The notes beneath the pieces are model-generated. The model had not been told where the DNA came from. It saw only the letters and a program-made list of their open reading frames with translations, and did not search any database. The position numbers were made by a program, and so were the translations under genes. Below, one piece after another: positions 11,091 through 22,744 of a stretch of DNA of 64,000 bases. This DNA is from Epiperipatus broadwayi (lineage: Eukaryota > Onychophora > Udeonychophora > Euonychophora > Peripatidae): the NCBI GenBank assembly GCA_028023455.1, contig JAQFVV010000458.1, positions 488,735 to 552,734 on the forward strand. Direction: 5' to 3'. Position 1 is the first letter of the stretch. Each line of letters opens with the position of its first letter.

Positions 11091-13560
11091 TCTGAAATAG
11101 TTCAACACCATGTCTAATTGTAGTTCTCCAGTACACTCTATTCTCTGGTATATTTTTTTAATAAAATGATCAAAATTATATTTGTTTAGAATGTGTTTGT
11201 GATAATCCTTATATAGTTAATGAGGTCTATCCCATAAAAAACATGCACAAATTCACTATAAAAAACCCTTTTAACTTTTTGAATGTCAGTTCCATTAATT
11301 AACATGGCTTGTTTACTTTATGCTGTTTTCGATCACTCTTGTACTGCTATCTTAACTTACATTAATGTAGTTTTTTTAAATGTTAAAACTGTAGTCTAAT
11401 GATTATTGAATTATGAATTTTAAAAAAGTCTGAAGTAGTCAGTATTTTCCAGGCAGTTCAGTAAACATCAAAATATATTCTTTTAAAAAATGTACAATTA
11501 TCAAGACATTAGTAGTTTTATTTTGTTGTCATCCAGTTTCCATAACATTTGCAAGATTATTTTAGAAAATTTTTGGAATGAAAAAAATGATTTTTTGCTA
11601 ATTTATTAAATATTTCTGATTATTTGTACACAATAATTTTTAAAAATTATTTGAAACATACTTTGATTTTATTTTTATATATATATATATTTTTAAAAAA
11701 AACCAGAAATTAATAAATTTGTTTATAATGTTAGCAAATAAAATTATGGCATAACATGCCATGCCCATCTGAACCTGATCGCATAATATCATTATCTGTC
11801 AACATGAACAGTATGTTAGAATCTTTTGAGCTATTTTAAAAATTATAAAGCAATTTTAAGATTTTAAAGCAGAATTTGAAAGATCCATTTAGATGTTATT
11901 ATTTATTCACTCACATTTTAAAAATAAATTTAAAATAAAAAAGATGTTGCTGATTTTCTGAAAACTGTTTCCCTTCAGATCGTTGAATGACATCTTATAT
12001 TCTTATTATATTTCATGTTTTCAATACTTGCAATGTTCAAATAGGATTTATTAGAATGTTTTTATTTGTAAAATTAAGTTAAAATAAATAATTTCCAATA
12101 TGTTGAGTTTCAGTATATTTTATACAGAAATGAGATTGAATATTGACAAAAACTGTCACCATGTTTAACCATAAAAAATATCAATACTTGAAAGAGTTAA
12201 GCAGTTATCTATTGTTTATTTTCATTTGCCTAATTCTGAAAAGATGTGATTTTATAACTCTAACATCACATCCAGTAATTTGAAAAACATTTTATGGAGT
12301 ATCCTTAACATGTTACTATTCATCAGGTACAAAATGATTTATTTTGACTTGTTTTGGATTCTATGATGGTGCTGTTATTTCTATATCCTTTTTCTTTGTT
12401 ATTTTGGCCTACCTCTAACCTTAGATTACCATGTGTCATTTTATTTTACCATGGAAATCATTTAAACTTATTAGTTGGAAAAAAAATATGAAGATGAGAT
12501 ATTAGTGTCAGATAGCATAACAAAGAAGACATACCCATTCCATTTCGAGTTCAATAGAAATAACAATTTCTGATTGAGAGATTGTTTAGCTAGACGATAA
12601 ACAGCTAAAATTTGAATTCAAAAAATTGTAATTTTCATTCATTTGTTTATATACTAATGATTATTTATGTAATATTTTTATAAAATACTTATTAAAAACC
12701 CAAAACCTAGATGACTTCAATTAGATTTTATTTGAAAACTCATATTTTTAAGAAGATAAGTTGTAAAGTCTTTGTTATGGCAAAGTGTAAGCAGTTTTTA
12801 CTGGGTAACAGAATAGCACTTTATCAAGACTAGTAAAGATATTTAAAATTTTTTTTTAATAACAATAAATTTAATGTTTAATTTTAACATATTTTCTTTC
12901 CTTAATAATATCTAACACTAAATCTCTTTTGAATTAAAAAAATGGAATTTAAATATCTAGTGTTTCATTCTATTAATTTTTTCAATAGATAAAATTACAT
13001 CTAATACACAAGGTAATGTTGTAGTTAAGAACTACGTTTAGTAGAATGCTTGTTATTTGAAAGCTTATGTTTGTAATAAATAATGTAAAGATTAATCAAT
13101 ATATGATATAGAAAAAAGATTTAATTATTAAAAAAAAAATGTACAAATATAAAGTACTAAGCCTTTTTCAAAATAAGAAACTAGAAGTTAGAGCTTGATA
13201 CAGTTAAACTTTTCTAATACTTTTATGTTAAGACAACAGGTATCTAAGTCTCACTTCAATACAATTGGATAAAATGACAATTTACTTGTAACTAAATACC
13301 CTATTTTTTAGCTTGTTAAAAACTTCAGAATCTATCCTTTATCTCAACATCTACATCCAACTTTCTACTTATAAAACTACCAAGATACTTAAATTAGTTT
13401 AAATTCTTAAGTATATTACTGTGCAAGCTAAAAGCTGCCAAAATTTTTTCTTACATCACTGATGAAAAAGAACTTGAGTTTTTGGACTATTAATTATTAA
13501 ATTATAATTTATATATGTTGTATTTAAGACATTAATTATATTATATAGATGTACTTTTAA
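11091..13560. repeat. long decayed dispersed repeat
   Basis: Parts recur elsewhere in the window at low identity: 11092-11290 resembles 53480-53660 (shared TTCAACACCATGTCTAATTG), 12545-13060 resembles 43690-44240, and 13320-13520 resembles 53960-54150 (shared TTTCTACTTATAAAA). The order is kept in the 11-13 kb and 53-54 kb copies. No readable protein remains; I infer an old multi-kb element. Confidence 0.5.
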
Positions 13561-13569
13561 ATAAGCAAA

Positions 13570-14400
13570 GATAAATGTATCACATACTGCCTGCTATATT
13601 TAAAAAATAATTTTTTTAATTTGAGGAACATTTTTTTGTTATTTACAGTTAATCAAAAAATAGAAAGGCAAAAGATGAAATCTTAATTTCTTTTTGGATT
13701 GTTTACATAAACCTTGCTTTGTTAAACAGCTGATTTAATAAAAACAAACATCCTATAAGTTGATTTTGTATAAATATGTTTGGTACAGATGACAGTGCTA
13801 GATTTCAGGGTTTTTAAAAATAATGGATTTTCTTCAAACTTTGCACACATATGGTTTTGATGACAAAACAATACACTAATGCAATATTTCAAGGTTATCA
13901 AGTCTCAAATTGTTAGTTAAGCCATATTTCAAATTGCATTAATCAGTTTGGTAAGTTTTTATTCTTGCACAATAGAAGGCGCTATACATATTTGTAAAAA
14001 TGCTTTTATTTAATTTGAAGAAGATTTAGGGACAGTTGTAATTATTAAAATTGAAAAAAAGAAAGAAAGAAATGAAGGATAAATCTTAATTTCCATTTGG
14101 ACTTTTTATGTATCTTGCTTTTTTAAAATTGCTATCCTCATAAAAACAAAAATCTTGCATCAGATTTTAAACAATTTTATTAGATGTTTTCATGAAGGTT
14201 TGTGATGATGGTGTTCTAGTTGTATTTTTTTATACTGGACTTTTTCCATCATCTAATATGTGTATTGAATGTCTTTAGAAAAATTTAACTTTATTTAAAT
14301 ATTCCAAATACATTCATCTGTTAGTAATAGCACATCAATCAGGTTAGTATTAAAAGAGAGAAAACAGACGTGTCTAAGGTAGCAGACCATGTATGTGTCA
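13570..14400. repeat. degenerate direct duplication with a period near 400 bp
   Basis: The stretch from about 13580 resembles the stretch from about 13980: both carry ATATTT-AAAAA, then an A-rich part, AAATCTTAATTTC, a T-rich stretch with TTGCTT, and ATAAAAACAAA in the same order. Identity is low, so an old tandem duplication is inferred. Confidence 0.35.
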
Positions 14401-14631
14401 ATGAACATATGTTAAATTGGGAAAATACAAAAATATTGGATAGAGAAGAAAAGATACAAAGAAGAAAATTTAAAGAAGCTGCTCACATGACAATGGCAAA
14501 AAATCCTGTAAGCTAACCTAGTGTGACTATACATAATGTATGGAAACCGCTAATCAACTTTATTCTTAGGGAAAAGTGGAGAAATCAGGAGGAACCTCAT
14601 AGATAAGTATATGAAATTGCTACAGACTGTT

Positions 14632-14822
14632 GCCTTTGGAAGGATGGCTCAGTTGGTTAGAGCGTTACCTTAAAATTCAATAATCAAGAATCTAAGGATC
14701 CAGATTTGAATCCCATGCTAGTACTGTCACTGGTCAGGTCAGCAACACCTGAAGAAGAGGGGAGAATAATACCTCTCAAAACGTTGTGCATATACATTGT
14801 TGCTTGCAAAAATAATGAAATG
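14632..14822 (+). mobile_element. tRNA-derived SINE
   Basis: A good RNA polymerase III box A (TGGCTCAGTTGGTTAGAGCG, 14645-14664) is followed 36 bases later by a box B (CAGATTTGAATCCC, 14701-14714), as in a tRNA-derived promoter. The body then runs through CACTGGTCAGGTCAG and CCTGAAGAAGAGGGG with the complement CCTCT and AAAACG, to a short A-rich end near 14820. The tail resembles a decayed hammerhead core (CTGAAGA, hairpin, AAAAC). The cloverleaf does not close, so it is not a tRNA gene. Confidence 0.6.
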
Positions 14823-14943
14823 TAACATTACGGGGCTGATAATTGTTTACTTTCTGTTCTCTGATAATTTTTCAAAGTATTTTTAAAAAATTTACGAACC
14901 AACATTATTTTCTAAATTACAATTTTTAATTACATTATACATT

Positions 14944-15130
14944 CCAGCGCATAGTTCTGGCATGCGGGGGGGAGGTGGTCTGATGGTTTTGCCAATCTGA
15001 AGGATCGGAATACATGCATTACTGAGTAAACCAAGCTTTCAGTGCATAGTGCTGTAATGTGGGGGGGGGGTGATGGATTTGCTGATCCGAAGGATTGGCC
15101 AATACATGCACTGGTCTGAGCAAATCAAGT
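14944..15130. repeat. two-unit tandem repeat of about 95 bp with G-runs
   Basis: Unit 1 (from CAGCGCATAGTTCTGG) and unit 2 (from AGTGCATAGTGCTGTAATG) share the order: CATAGTxCTG, a run of seven to ten G, TGATGG-TTTG, ATCxGAAGGATxGG, AATACATGCA, a CTGAG word and CAAG. Unit 2 contains a run of ten G at 15061-15070. Units differ by several substitutions and small indels. Confidence 0.55.
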
Positions 15131-17392
15131 TTATGATTTCCAAAACAATGTACAATGACAGCCATTTTATTACTCTCATAGCTTTCTCCTGCAAACATGC
15201 CTTTTTGTGTGACTTATGTGAAATGGTTCTGGTATCTACCCTTTTGCAATTGTTTTCACCTTCCAAGATGTGTAGGGAAACGTGGCGATGGGCTTGCAAT
15301 TATTAGTATGTAATAGTATGTCAGGTAAGGTGTAAGATCGTTACTTCAAATACACTAAAAACACTTATGGCCAATTGTATTCCATACACCCTCATATCCT
15401 ACGGTAGTGATCTGTGAAGTGTGTGCTATTTCCATAGTGACATGAAGCACAGTGTGCAATGCCATCTAGGCCTGCTAATGGCTAATATGAACAGAACTAT
15501 TCTATAGGCTGTGAGTTGGACTGCATAAATGACATATTTCTGTGCTTTTGCAGAGAAACAATGCCATCAAGTAGCCACATTGGGCATAAGTCACAACTAC
15601 CATTCTCAAATTAAATAAAAACATTTATTAGAAACATTATTATATATATATATTGTAACCTTTCTTTTAGTAAAGCCGATGACAATTACCATCATCAACA
15701 ACCCACCTTCTCTCAAGCATCACTTCTAACCTTTAAAAATACGACGTTGTTTACACAACTGCCAACACCACCTCTCATGCAGCCTCCCTCAGGATCGATG
15801 GCGATGAAATAGAATATTAATAAGAATATTTGCCAGGGCACCAAATTGCAACTTCCATGAAAATATTTAGGCTAAACCTTATTTCAATAATTTATTTAAT
15901 AATTTCTAATAACAATATCTAATGAAGGGGTTAATAAATAAAAACAGAGAAATCACTCAGAGCACAGTAAAAAATAATAATACTAATACTCTTGGAAATT
16001 CGTATTTATTAAAGAGAAGAAACTTTAAACTCCACTCCCATTACAATTTATACTCTTAGCGCACTCCCCATCCATTACCATTAAAGTCACAATTAAAATT
16101 TTTGTTTCAGATTATAAATAGTTCCATGCCCATCTCTACCTTCCTGATCCATCCCTCCATCATCCTCACATTCATAAGTTCCTTGTACTACTATCTCTTT
16201 TACTCTCAAGTTTTCATCGTACTAGCTCATTTATCTCCTATAATAATTTCTTCTCAGGGTTTTAGAATAATAAGATCTGGAAGTCGAACAAGCTGCTATG
16301 GATTATGGGTGATAAACACTCTTCCCCATGATTACCTCTGTAGTTGACCTTGGCTGACTTTAACATAGCCAATGTCCACTTACACTAAAGCTCTAATAAT
16401 TAAGCTTACATTAAATTGTGGAAATAATATATTATAAACACTTTAATAACTAAAGAAAAATCCTTAAGAAGTTTATCTAGGGAGGTGTTTGAATACAGCA
16501 GATGGTGAAAGGATTTTATGCCCACCCACTGCATCCACTATCACCCAATAACCATCCCACAATTCATAATCTACACTTTAAATATACTAAATGATTTCTG
16601 GAATATTGGTAATTTAAATCTTGCAGTGCTACATAAGCTTAGAAAATTAACCATTTAAATAAATTTTACCTGGTGTGATTTCATAAAATAATGCTCCAAA
16701 TATAAATAACAGTGTATTGACGCATGATTGGATTTGAAATTTCTAGATTGTAGTAAATCACAATACACTAAGACTTACATAAAATTTTATTCTAAAAACA
16801 ACAATTTTTATTATCAAATATAAATCAATACAATAATATTTACATTATTTACATAATTCCCATGGCTTTCCCCAGTTCTTCAACCATATGATAAAAAAAT
16901 AATCCCTAAATAAACTGCTAATTTTGCGATGTTATAGAATACATTCTTATTTAATTCTTACTCACTAGGGGATCACAATTGCCACGGAGTACTAATAATA
17001 AAGCCGATATAGAATGATAATATTTACCTTCATTTTTTTTTTTCATTTTTTTTAAAATATAGTGAATATTAATTTTCTCCCCAATTCTTAACGCTTTCAA
17101 TTACTGATTTATTTTCTAATTACCCTTATTAATTCTAAAGATAATTCTTCCAATAATAAAATTTAATAATTTCCCATTAATTATCTTAACCTAATATGTC
17201 TTCCCCCTATGCTTTACAATGGAGATATTTTAATTATTGCTTGCCTTCTCGCAGTCAAGTTACCTTTCAAGTGTTAAAAAATCGGTACTTAGCTTAATCA
17301 TTATCATACATGCATACAATCTATATCAATGTTCTTATGATAATAATACTTCAATGATCTTACCAGTCCAATGAAGTTCTCAGCTGGCTGTG
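15131..17392. other. gene-less stretch
   Basis: Moderately AT-rich, with runs such as 17033-17056. The open stretches at 15070-15306 and 16102-16347 have no recognisable motif. A minus-strand TTTGGTGCCCTGGCAAAT near 15834-15851 recalls a primer-binding site, but no LTR could be paired with it. Confidence 0.3.
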
Positions 17393-17398
17393 AATATA

Positions 17399-18830
17399 CA
17401 GTTATTTTACAATAGCGTGTTGAAACCGCCGGAGGGCGGACTCGGTTTGTAAACAAAGATAAATATAATGTTGCCGGGGCCAGGTTTCTTTTCTTTCTTT
17501 TTTTTGTTGGCTTTGCTTTTTTTATTTTTTTTTTGTTTATCACATTTATAAAAGTAATATCAAATCAAATTTTTTGTTTAAACACGACCAAAACAAAAAA
17601 AAATTACTTCATTTTTTTGGCTTTTGATTATTTTTTTCATTATTTATATTTTCAAAGAGGATGGGTTTTTTTTTTTTTTTTTACCGTCTACGTATTTTTT
17701 GGTTGTTGTTATCACACTTAAAATAAAAGTACGGCGGCTATCAAATCTATTTTGGCTACCCCAAACAACAAAAAAAAACCAAAACCAAAAAAAAAAAAAA
17801 AAACGGATAGATTAAAACCAATGATTTTAAAAAAGTAGTTAACTGATTTTTGGTTTGTTTTGATTTAATTCTCATTAAACCCTTTTCTATTTTCGGTTTG
17901 GTATTGTACAACAAACAAAAAATCAGCCGATTCAACTACTTCTTTTTTTTTTTTTGGTTTGTTTTGTTTTTATTTTGATAAATAAATATATTGTTCGTTT
18001 AACGGTAACATTTACAAGCCAAAGTCCAACTTTGGGAGAGGGGGGGAGGAGGGTGATTGACCAAGTTTTGATGATAATTCCCCCTCAAAAAACATCAATC
18101 TATACGGCAATTAAAAGCAGCTTTTTGGGCTCTTCAGGCAAAAAATAAAATAAAATAAAAAACCCAGCAGGCATGCAGCTTCAAGGTGTTTTGTTTGATA
18201 AACCACCGCCAGTTCCAGCAGTCAGAGAAGAATCCTTGTTCTTTCTTTGACATTCGGCAAAACAAGTTGTTCTATTTTTTCAGCTATTCGATTAATCAGC
18301 TCGGAGTTGTTGTTGCACGAAACGTGACTTAGAGCGTGATTTGATGGGAAGCATGGTTTTAACTACACTTGGCCCATTTTTTCAGCAGGAAATGGGGGCT
18401 AGGAAAGCATGAGACTCTGCTGATAATTGTTAGTAGACCTTCCTAAAAACATGCGAGATAGAGGGGGAGGTAGTCTTAATGAATATTAAAATAGTTTCGA
18501 CAATCGTAATTCCAGCCACCCTCAGACAATACTGTAAACAAAAGTGAAATATGATCGCTAGTCCGAAATGCTTAGCCTGAATCTGAGCTGTAAGCTGACA
18601 TGATAGCTTCTGCGGCAAGATTGGCTAAATGTTCACATTTCTGTGCATTAGCATAAAAATAAACACAGTCAGCCGGTACCCTCCCCCGTATCAACAGACT
18701 TTCTAGGCTTACGCGTTAGAAATAGAACGTTCGATAGCGGTGGAGGCGGACACCTAAACGGCATATTTCTGTGCGCTAGCATAAAAATAACGCCCTCCAG
18801 TGGTTTCAACACACTATTGTAAAACAACCG
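17399..18830. mobile_element. 1.43-kb terminal-inverted-repeat element, 6-bp target duplication
   Basis: The left end (17399-17438; TTTTACAATAGCGTGTTGAA then ACCGCCGGAGGGCG) is the inverted counterpart of the right end (18791-18830), about 40 bp with a handful of mismatches. Both ends are flanked by AATATA (17393-17398 and 18831-18836), a perfect 6-bp duplication. The interior has long A/T homopolymers (17510-17820), no transposase, and near its right end two copies of TAGCATAAAAATAA, each just after a TTTCTGTGC word. I infer a non-autonomous DNA transposon. The superfamily is unclear, since 6-bp duplications are uncommon. Confidence 0.75.
18632..18791. repeat. direct repeat inside the 17.4-18.8 kb element
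   Basis: TTTCTGTGCATTAGCATAAA (from about 18638) and TTTCTGTGCGCTAGCATAAA (from about 18765) are about 127 bases apart. Subterminal direct repeats are common in DNA transposons and often bind transposase; that role is inferred here. Confidence 0.5.
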
Positions 18831-18836
18831 AATATA

Positions 18837-19525
18837 CTTTCTAGATAATTCTATATACACATACCACTATATTCCCAGATCTTATTCAACTCTTAAGTTT
18901 AATGTTTGACTTCATTATTATTCTTGGTTCTTATTAATTCATTAAAACATTTAAATAAAGCAATGTTTCAGTATAATAACCATACCTATACTATCCGCAC
19001 TCATCCTGACATCAAATCAATTTTACAACCCTGTAACCAACATTTAAAACTAATACTTTACTGTATCTGAAATTCATACACCCTTAAGGAATGTCAACAT
19101 TAATAGGAGAATAGGCAGTGACCAGAATAAGAGAAAATACCTTTTCACTAAGGTTGAGATACGGTAGGATTTATCCCTAGTCATACAGGAAGACATGGGT
19201 ATACCTAACACCCTCTGGCCATCAATAAAAAAATCATCTTATTGTGTAGAAAATAACCAAGTGGGAAACTCCTCCACTGCATTTAAATACTTTATAAAAA
19301 TGGAATCAACATCTTAGTGAGCGAGCTAAACTATGGCTAAACTAGCTTGGTGGGGATTCTTTGTCCATCCACATGTATAAGGGTCTAACATCAATTTGTA
19401 AAAGTAAAAATTTCACATATACACTCCTCTCATGAAATAGTATACTAAAACATTAGCTAACATTTTTTTTTCAAGCCTTAATTAGCTTATATCTAACTCA
19501 CTTTAACTTTACAATAATAATAATA
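18837..19525. other. gene-less stretch
   Basis: No coding or repeat signal that I can support. Confidence 0.3.
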
Positions 19526-19528
19526 ATC

Positions 19529-20176
19529 TATAATATTAATAAGCCAATAAGCTGATATACACATGTGCTTTGCAGATGTCACTATATAAATGAATACTCC
19601 CACTTTTTCAAACCCAAGATAAAGTCTTTAAGAAAATATAGAATGAATCCACCTATATTTTCGACCCAACCGTATATGTATGGGCAAATCTGAAGTGTTG
19701 GAAATGAAGAGTGTGAAGTTATTAATTGATCACTTTAAATTACTTTTCTACATCGTAAATGAATGACGTCAATGAAATTTCTAAAATTTACGATACGTCA
19801 TTCTTATAATTAAACATATGTAAACAAGACATTTATTTTCTTATATAGCGTGATGTTTTTGTTCTATAATCTATAATATTAATAAGCCAATAAGCTGATA
19901 TACACATGCACTTTGCAGATGTCACTATATAAATGAATACTCCCACTCATTCATTTACGATGTAGAAAAGTAATTTAAAGTGATCAATTAATAACTTCAC
20001 GCTCTTCATTTCAAACACTTCAGATTTGCCCATACATATATGGTTGGGTCGAAAATATAGGTGGATTCATTCTATATTTTCTTAAAGACTTTATCTTGGG
20101 TTTGAAAAAGTGGGAGTATTAATTTATATAGTGACATCTGCAAAGCGCATGTGTATATCAGCTTATTAATATTATA
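19529..20176. mobile_element. foldback element with long arms and a partial internal duplicate
   Basis: The left arm (from TAATATTAATAAGC at 19531 to about 19760) and right arm (about 19945-20176) are inverted copies of each other; shared words include GATATACACATGTGCTTTGC, GCAGATGTCACTATATAAAT and GGTGGATTCATTCTATATTT (inverted). About 100 bp of the outer left arm is repeated directly at 19866-19950, next to the inner part of the right arm. The arms end in AT-rich sequence, so the target duplication cannot be defined. A perfect TGACGTCA palindrome lies near 19766-19773 in the centre. Confidence 0.75.
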
Positions 20177-21330
20177 AATAATAATAATAAGAAATGCATA
20201 TTAACTTTTAAAACCATCTTTCTATACTTTTATCACATAATGATGATATTTTATCACAACATTCACACCATCTTTATAAAAAAAATTAATAAGGCTAAGT
20301 ATTTGATAATAATACCTGATCCGATTAAAAACATTTCATTTAACAATATCTCTCACTCCCTTCATAAAAAAAAATGTAAAGCAACAAATCACTATTGGGA
20401 ATAAGGCACATACAAAACTATTTAATATTAACTTATCTACTAAAAAAAAAAAAAACCTTAACATAGATTAACTTTAAACTGATATATATGATTAATTTTA
20501 TTCTTTTTTCTTTAGATTAAATATTAGAAACTAATGACACGTAATAAAATTATACTCATACAGTCCTCCCAGATCGTTCTTTCAATCTGCCCAATTTTAC
20601 TGCAGATTCTTACATTAAATTTTGGTTTGTTTTATCTTATTTGATTTTGTTCCATGTGCACACATATCCCATTCGATAATTCCTTGAGAAATTCTGGTCT
20701 ATTTCATCTTGAAGCACTCCTTGAGACTTATCATTTCTGTTTCAAGTTTTAGGACAAAATCCATGTCCCTTTTTGTTGCAAATAATTCTTCCGAGGCCTT
20801 TGTTGGAATCACTTTTATATATGATCAATCCTTATAATGGAATGCAATAAATTTTCATTTTTACTTATAATCCTTAATCCATTTTGGGTTCTTGGCATTA
20901 ATTGCATTTTCATAGTCAAAGATAACCAGCTTATAAGTTTTGACATGTATAATGAATTAATTTAGCTTCACTGTAGAAAGTCCATTTATCAATGTATTTC
21001 TCATTCCATTTACGATGATTTTATACTTCATATGGGATTTTAGCGTTCAGTTCCACCTTATTTTAAGAAATCAGAATTATTTTCTCTCGAAATTTTGGGT
21101 AATACAAATAGCTAACTCTTTTAATTTTAATAAAATTAAATTTGCAATAATTATTCATAGAACACAGTGTATTGTCACTTTTTCCTGAGCAAAATTCCTT
21201 CTGCAGTTTAAGGTTCATTACTTGCCGATCACTGATAAATTGGGTACATTTGGATGAAAGAAAAATCATGAAGTCAGTCAACTTTTAGAGAAGAAAGGAT
21301 GTGCCTAATATAGAAATTTACTCACAACTC
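20177..21330. other. AT-rich gene-less stretch
   Basis: No repeat or coding trace recognised; open stretches such as 21063-21281 are not supported by any motif. Confidence 0.3.
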
Positions 21331-21334
21331 ATTT

Positions 21335-21504
21335 TGTAACAATATTATAAAATTTGACAAAGTTTCTCATTCAGGAACAGAAAACCAGAAAAAGTAATAT
21401 AATACTTACAATTTTATTGAAAAATTGCTTACTGAACCCGACAAGGTTTCTCTAGATAACTGATGATGAATAACCACACTAAAGGATGGATTAACCTTTT
21501 ATAC
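21335..21504 (-). promoter_or_regulatory. possible LTR core: TATA box, poly(A) signal and TTACA end
   Basis: On the minus strand GTATAAAAGG (21504-21495) is followed about 80 bases later by AATAAA (21418-21413) and then by TTGTTACA ending at 21335. TATA box, close poly(A) signal and a TNACA terminus in that spacing recall the R-U5 part of a solo LTR. No primer-binding site follows, and the start of the LTR was not found. Confidence 0.3.
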
Positions 21505-22440
21505 TGTCCGATCCCTACCTTTTCCTCCTGAATGATTGACCTGCCAACCATTTATGTCTATATTTTAATTGGTTGATTACCTATTGTTTTTTCTAAAATT
21601 ATACATTCCCATTTCACAAATATCACATGGTTTTCTTTAGTATTTTTCTGCTTGTGGAAATTCCCCTGAAAGAATCAAATGAAAGAAAAACTTTTTTTTT
21701 AATAATAATAAAAAAAAGCATAGCAACTTAACTTCAAACCCAGAATCTTGAATGAAAATTGGCTGCTATGAATGAATTATCGAAACACATTAATTCTACT
21801 TTAAAGGAGCTTTCCAACGAGATAACACATGACAATTACTAGTCAATAATTAACCTTATAATTAAAACTCATAATTAAATCTACACATACATGCATCGGC
21901 ACACACATACAATTCTAGTTAAACCGATTGCTCAATACTTTGATTAATTCTTGATTTTTTCTATGACAATTTGATTTTATTAATTATTATATTTTAACAT
22001 ATTATTGTAAAACTACGATTGTCTATTTTCATTACCCCAAAGTAGTTTCACAGTTTTACATCCCCCTCCTTTCCCTTCCAATTTCCAAACCATTAAAATA
22101 ATTTACAAACATTGCTAACCCATAACTTCTCAATTATGTCCTTGGCTTTTAAAATAATTTTATAAATCGAAATAAAAAAAAAAAATTTTTCCTTTAAAAT
22201 TTTTTTTATTTAATTTTTTGTTTTGTTATAAAAAAAAAAAATTAAACCCAAAAAAAAATAATTTTAATTCAAACTAAACATTGGTTAGAAAGCATGTTTT
22301 TTAAAAAAAAAAAAAAAATATGAGAAAAATTTTATCAAACAATCATACATAACTAAGTCTAAAATCTAATGGAGCTTTGGGCAAACCCAAAGGCTACAAT
22401 ATATATATATATATATAAAATAAATAAAATATCCATTAAT
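21505..22440. other. gene-less stretch with homopolymers
   Basis: A/T runs dominate, notably 22170-22320. Nothing else is visible. Confidence 0.3.
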
Positions 22441-22455
22441 TAAAAACAATATTGT

Positions 22456-22744
22456 AATTATAATTGAAATAATATTTTTAATGGTTTACAAACAATTACA
22501 AACAATCCTTAAATCCGTTGGAAGCAAACGTCATCAATTCAAATTCCATGAATCTCGTATTTTAATGTTAGAAGCTTGTCGATTTATTAAATGCATTTTA
22601 TTCCTGTTTATAAAAATTGCCTCTTTAATTTTTCTTTTACTATGGTTTCTCTCTTCATGAAGAATTTTCACATTTTCAAAATTAAATTTAAGGATTGTTT
22701 GTAATTGTTTGTAAACTGTTAAAAATATTATTTCAATTATAATT
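22456..22744. mobile_element. foldback MITE with 59-bp arms
   Basis: Left arm 22456-22514 and right arm 22686-22744 are inverted copies with very few differences (shared AAACAATTACAAACAATCCT on one strand and its complement). A central part of about 170 bp is unique. No coding content. Ends are AT-rich, so no target duplication can be claimed. Confidence 0.75.

Noticed and set aside
14640-14714. A functional tRNA gene
   Set aside because: Boxes A and B are present but the acceptor and anticodon stems do not close, and a SINE body follows.
15834-15851. Second primer-binding site (TTTGGTGCCCTGGCAAAT on the minus strand)
   Set aside because: No LTR end pair or Gag frame could be attached.
17304-17815. 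Open stretches rich in Lys or Phe
   Set aside because: Products of A/T homopolymers inside the 17.4-18.8 kb element.
22170-22320. Homopolymer-rich stretch as a regulatory element
   Set aside because: Simple A/T runs are frequent throughout the window.
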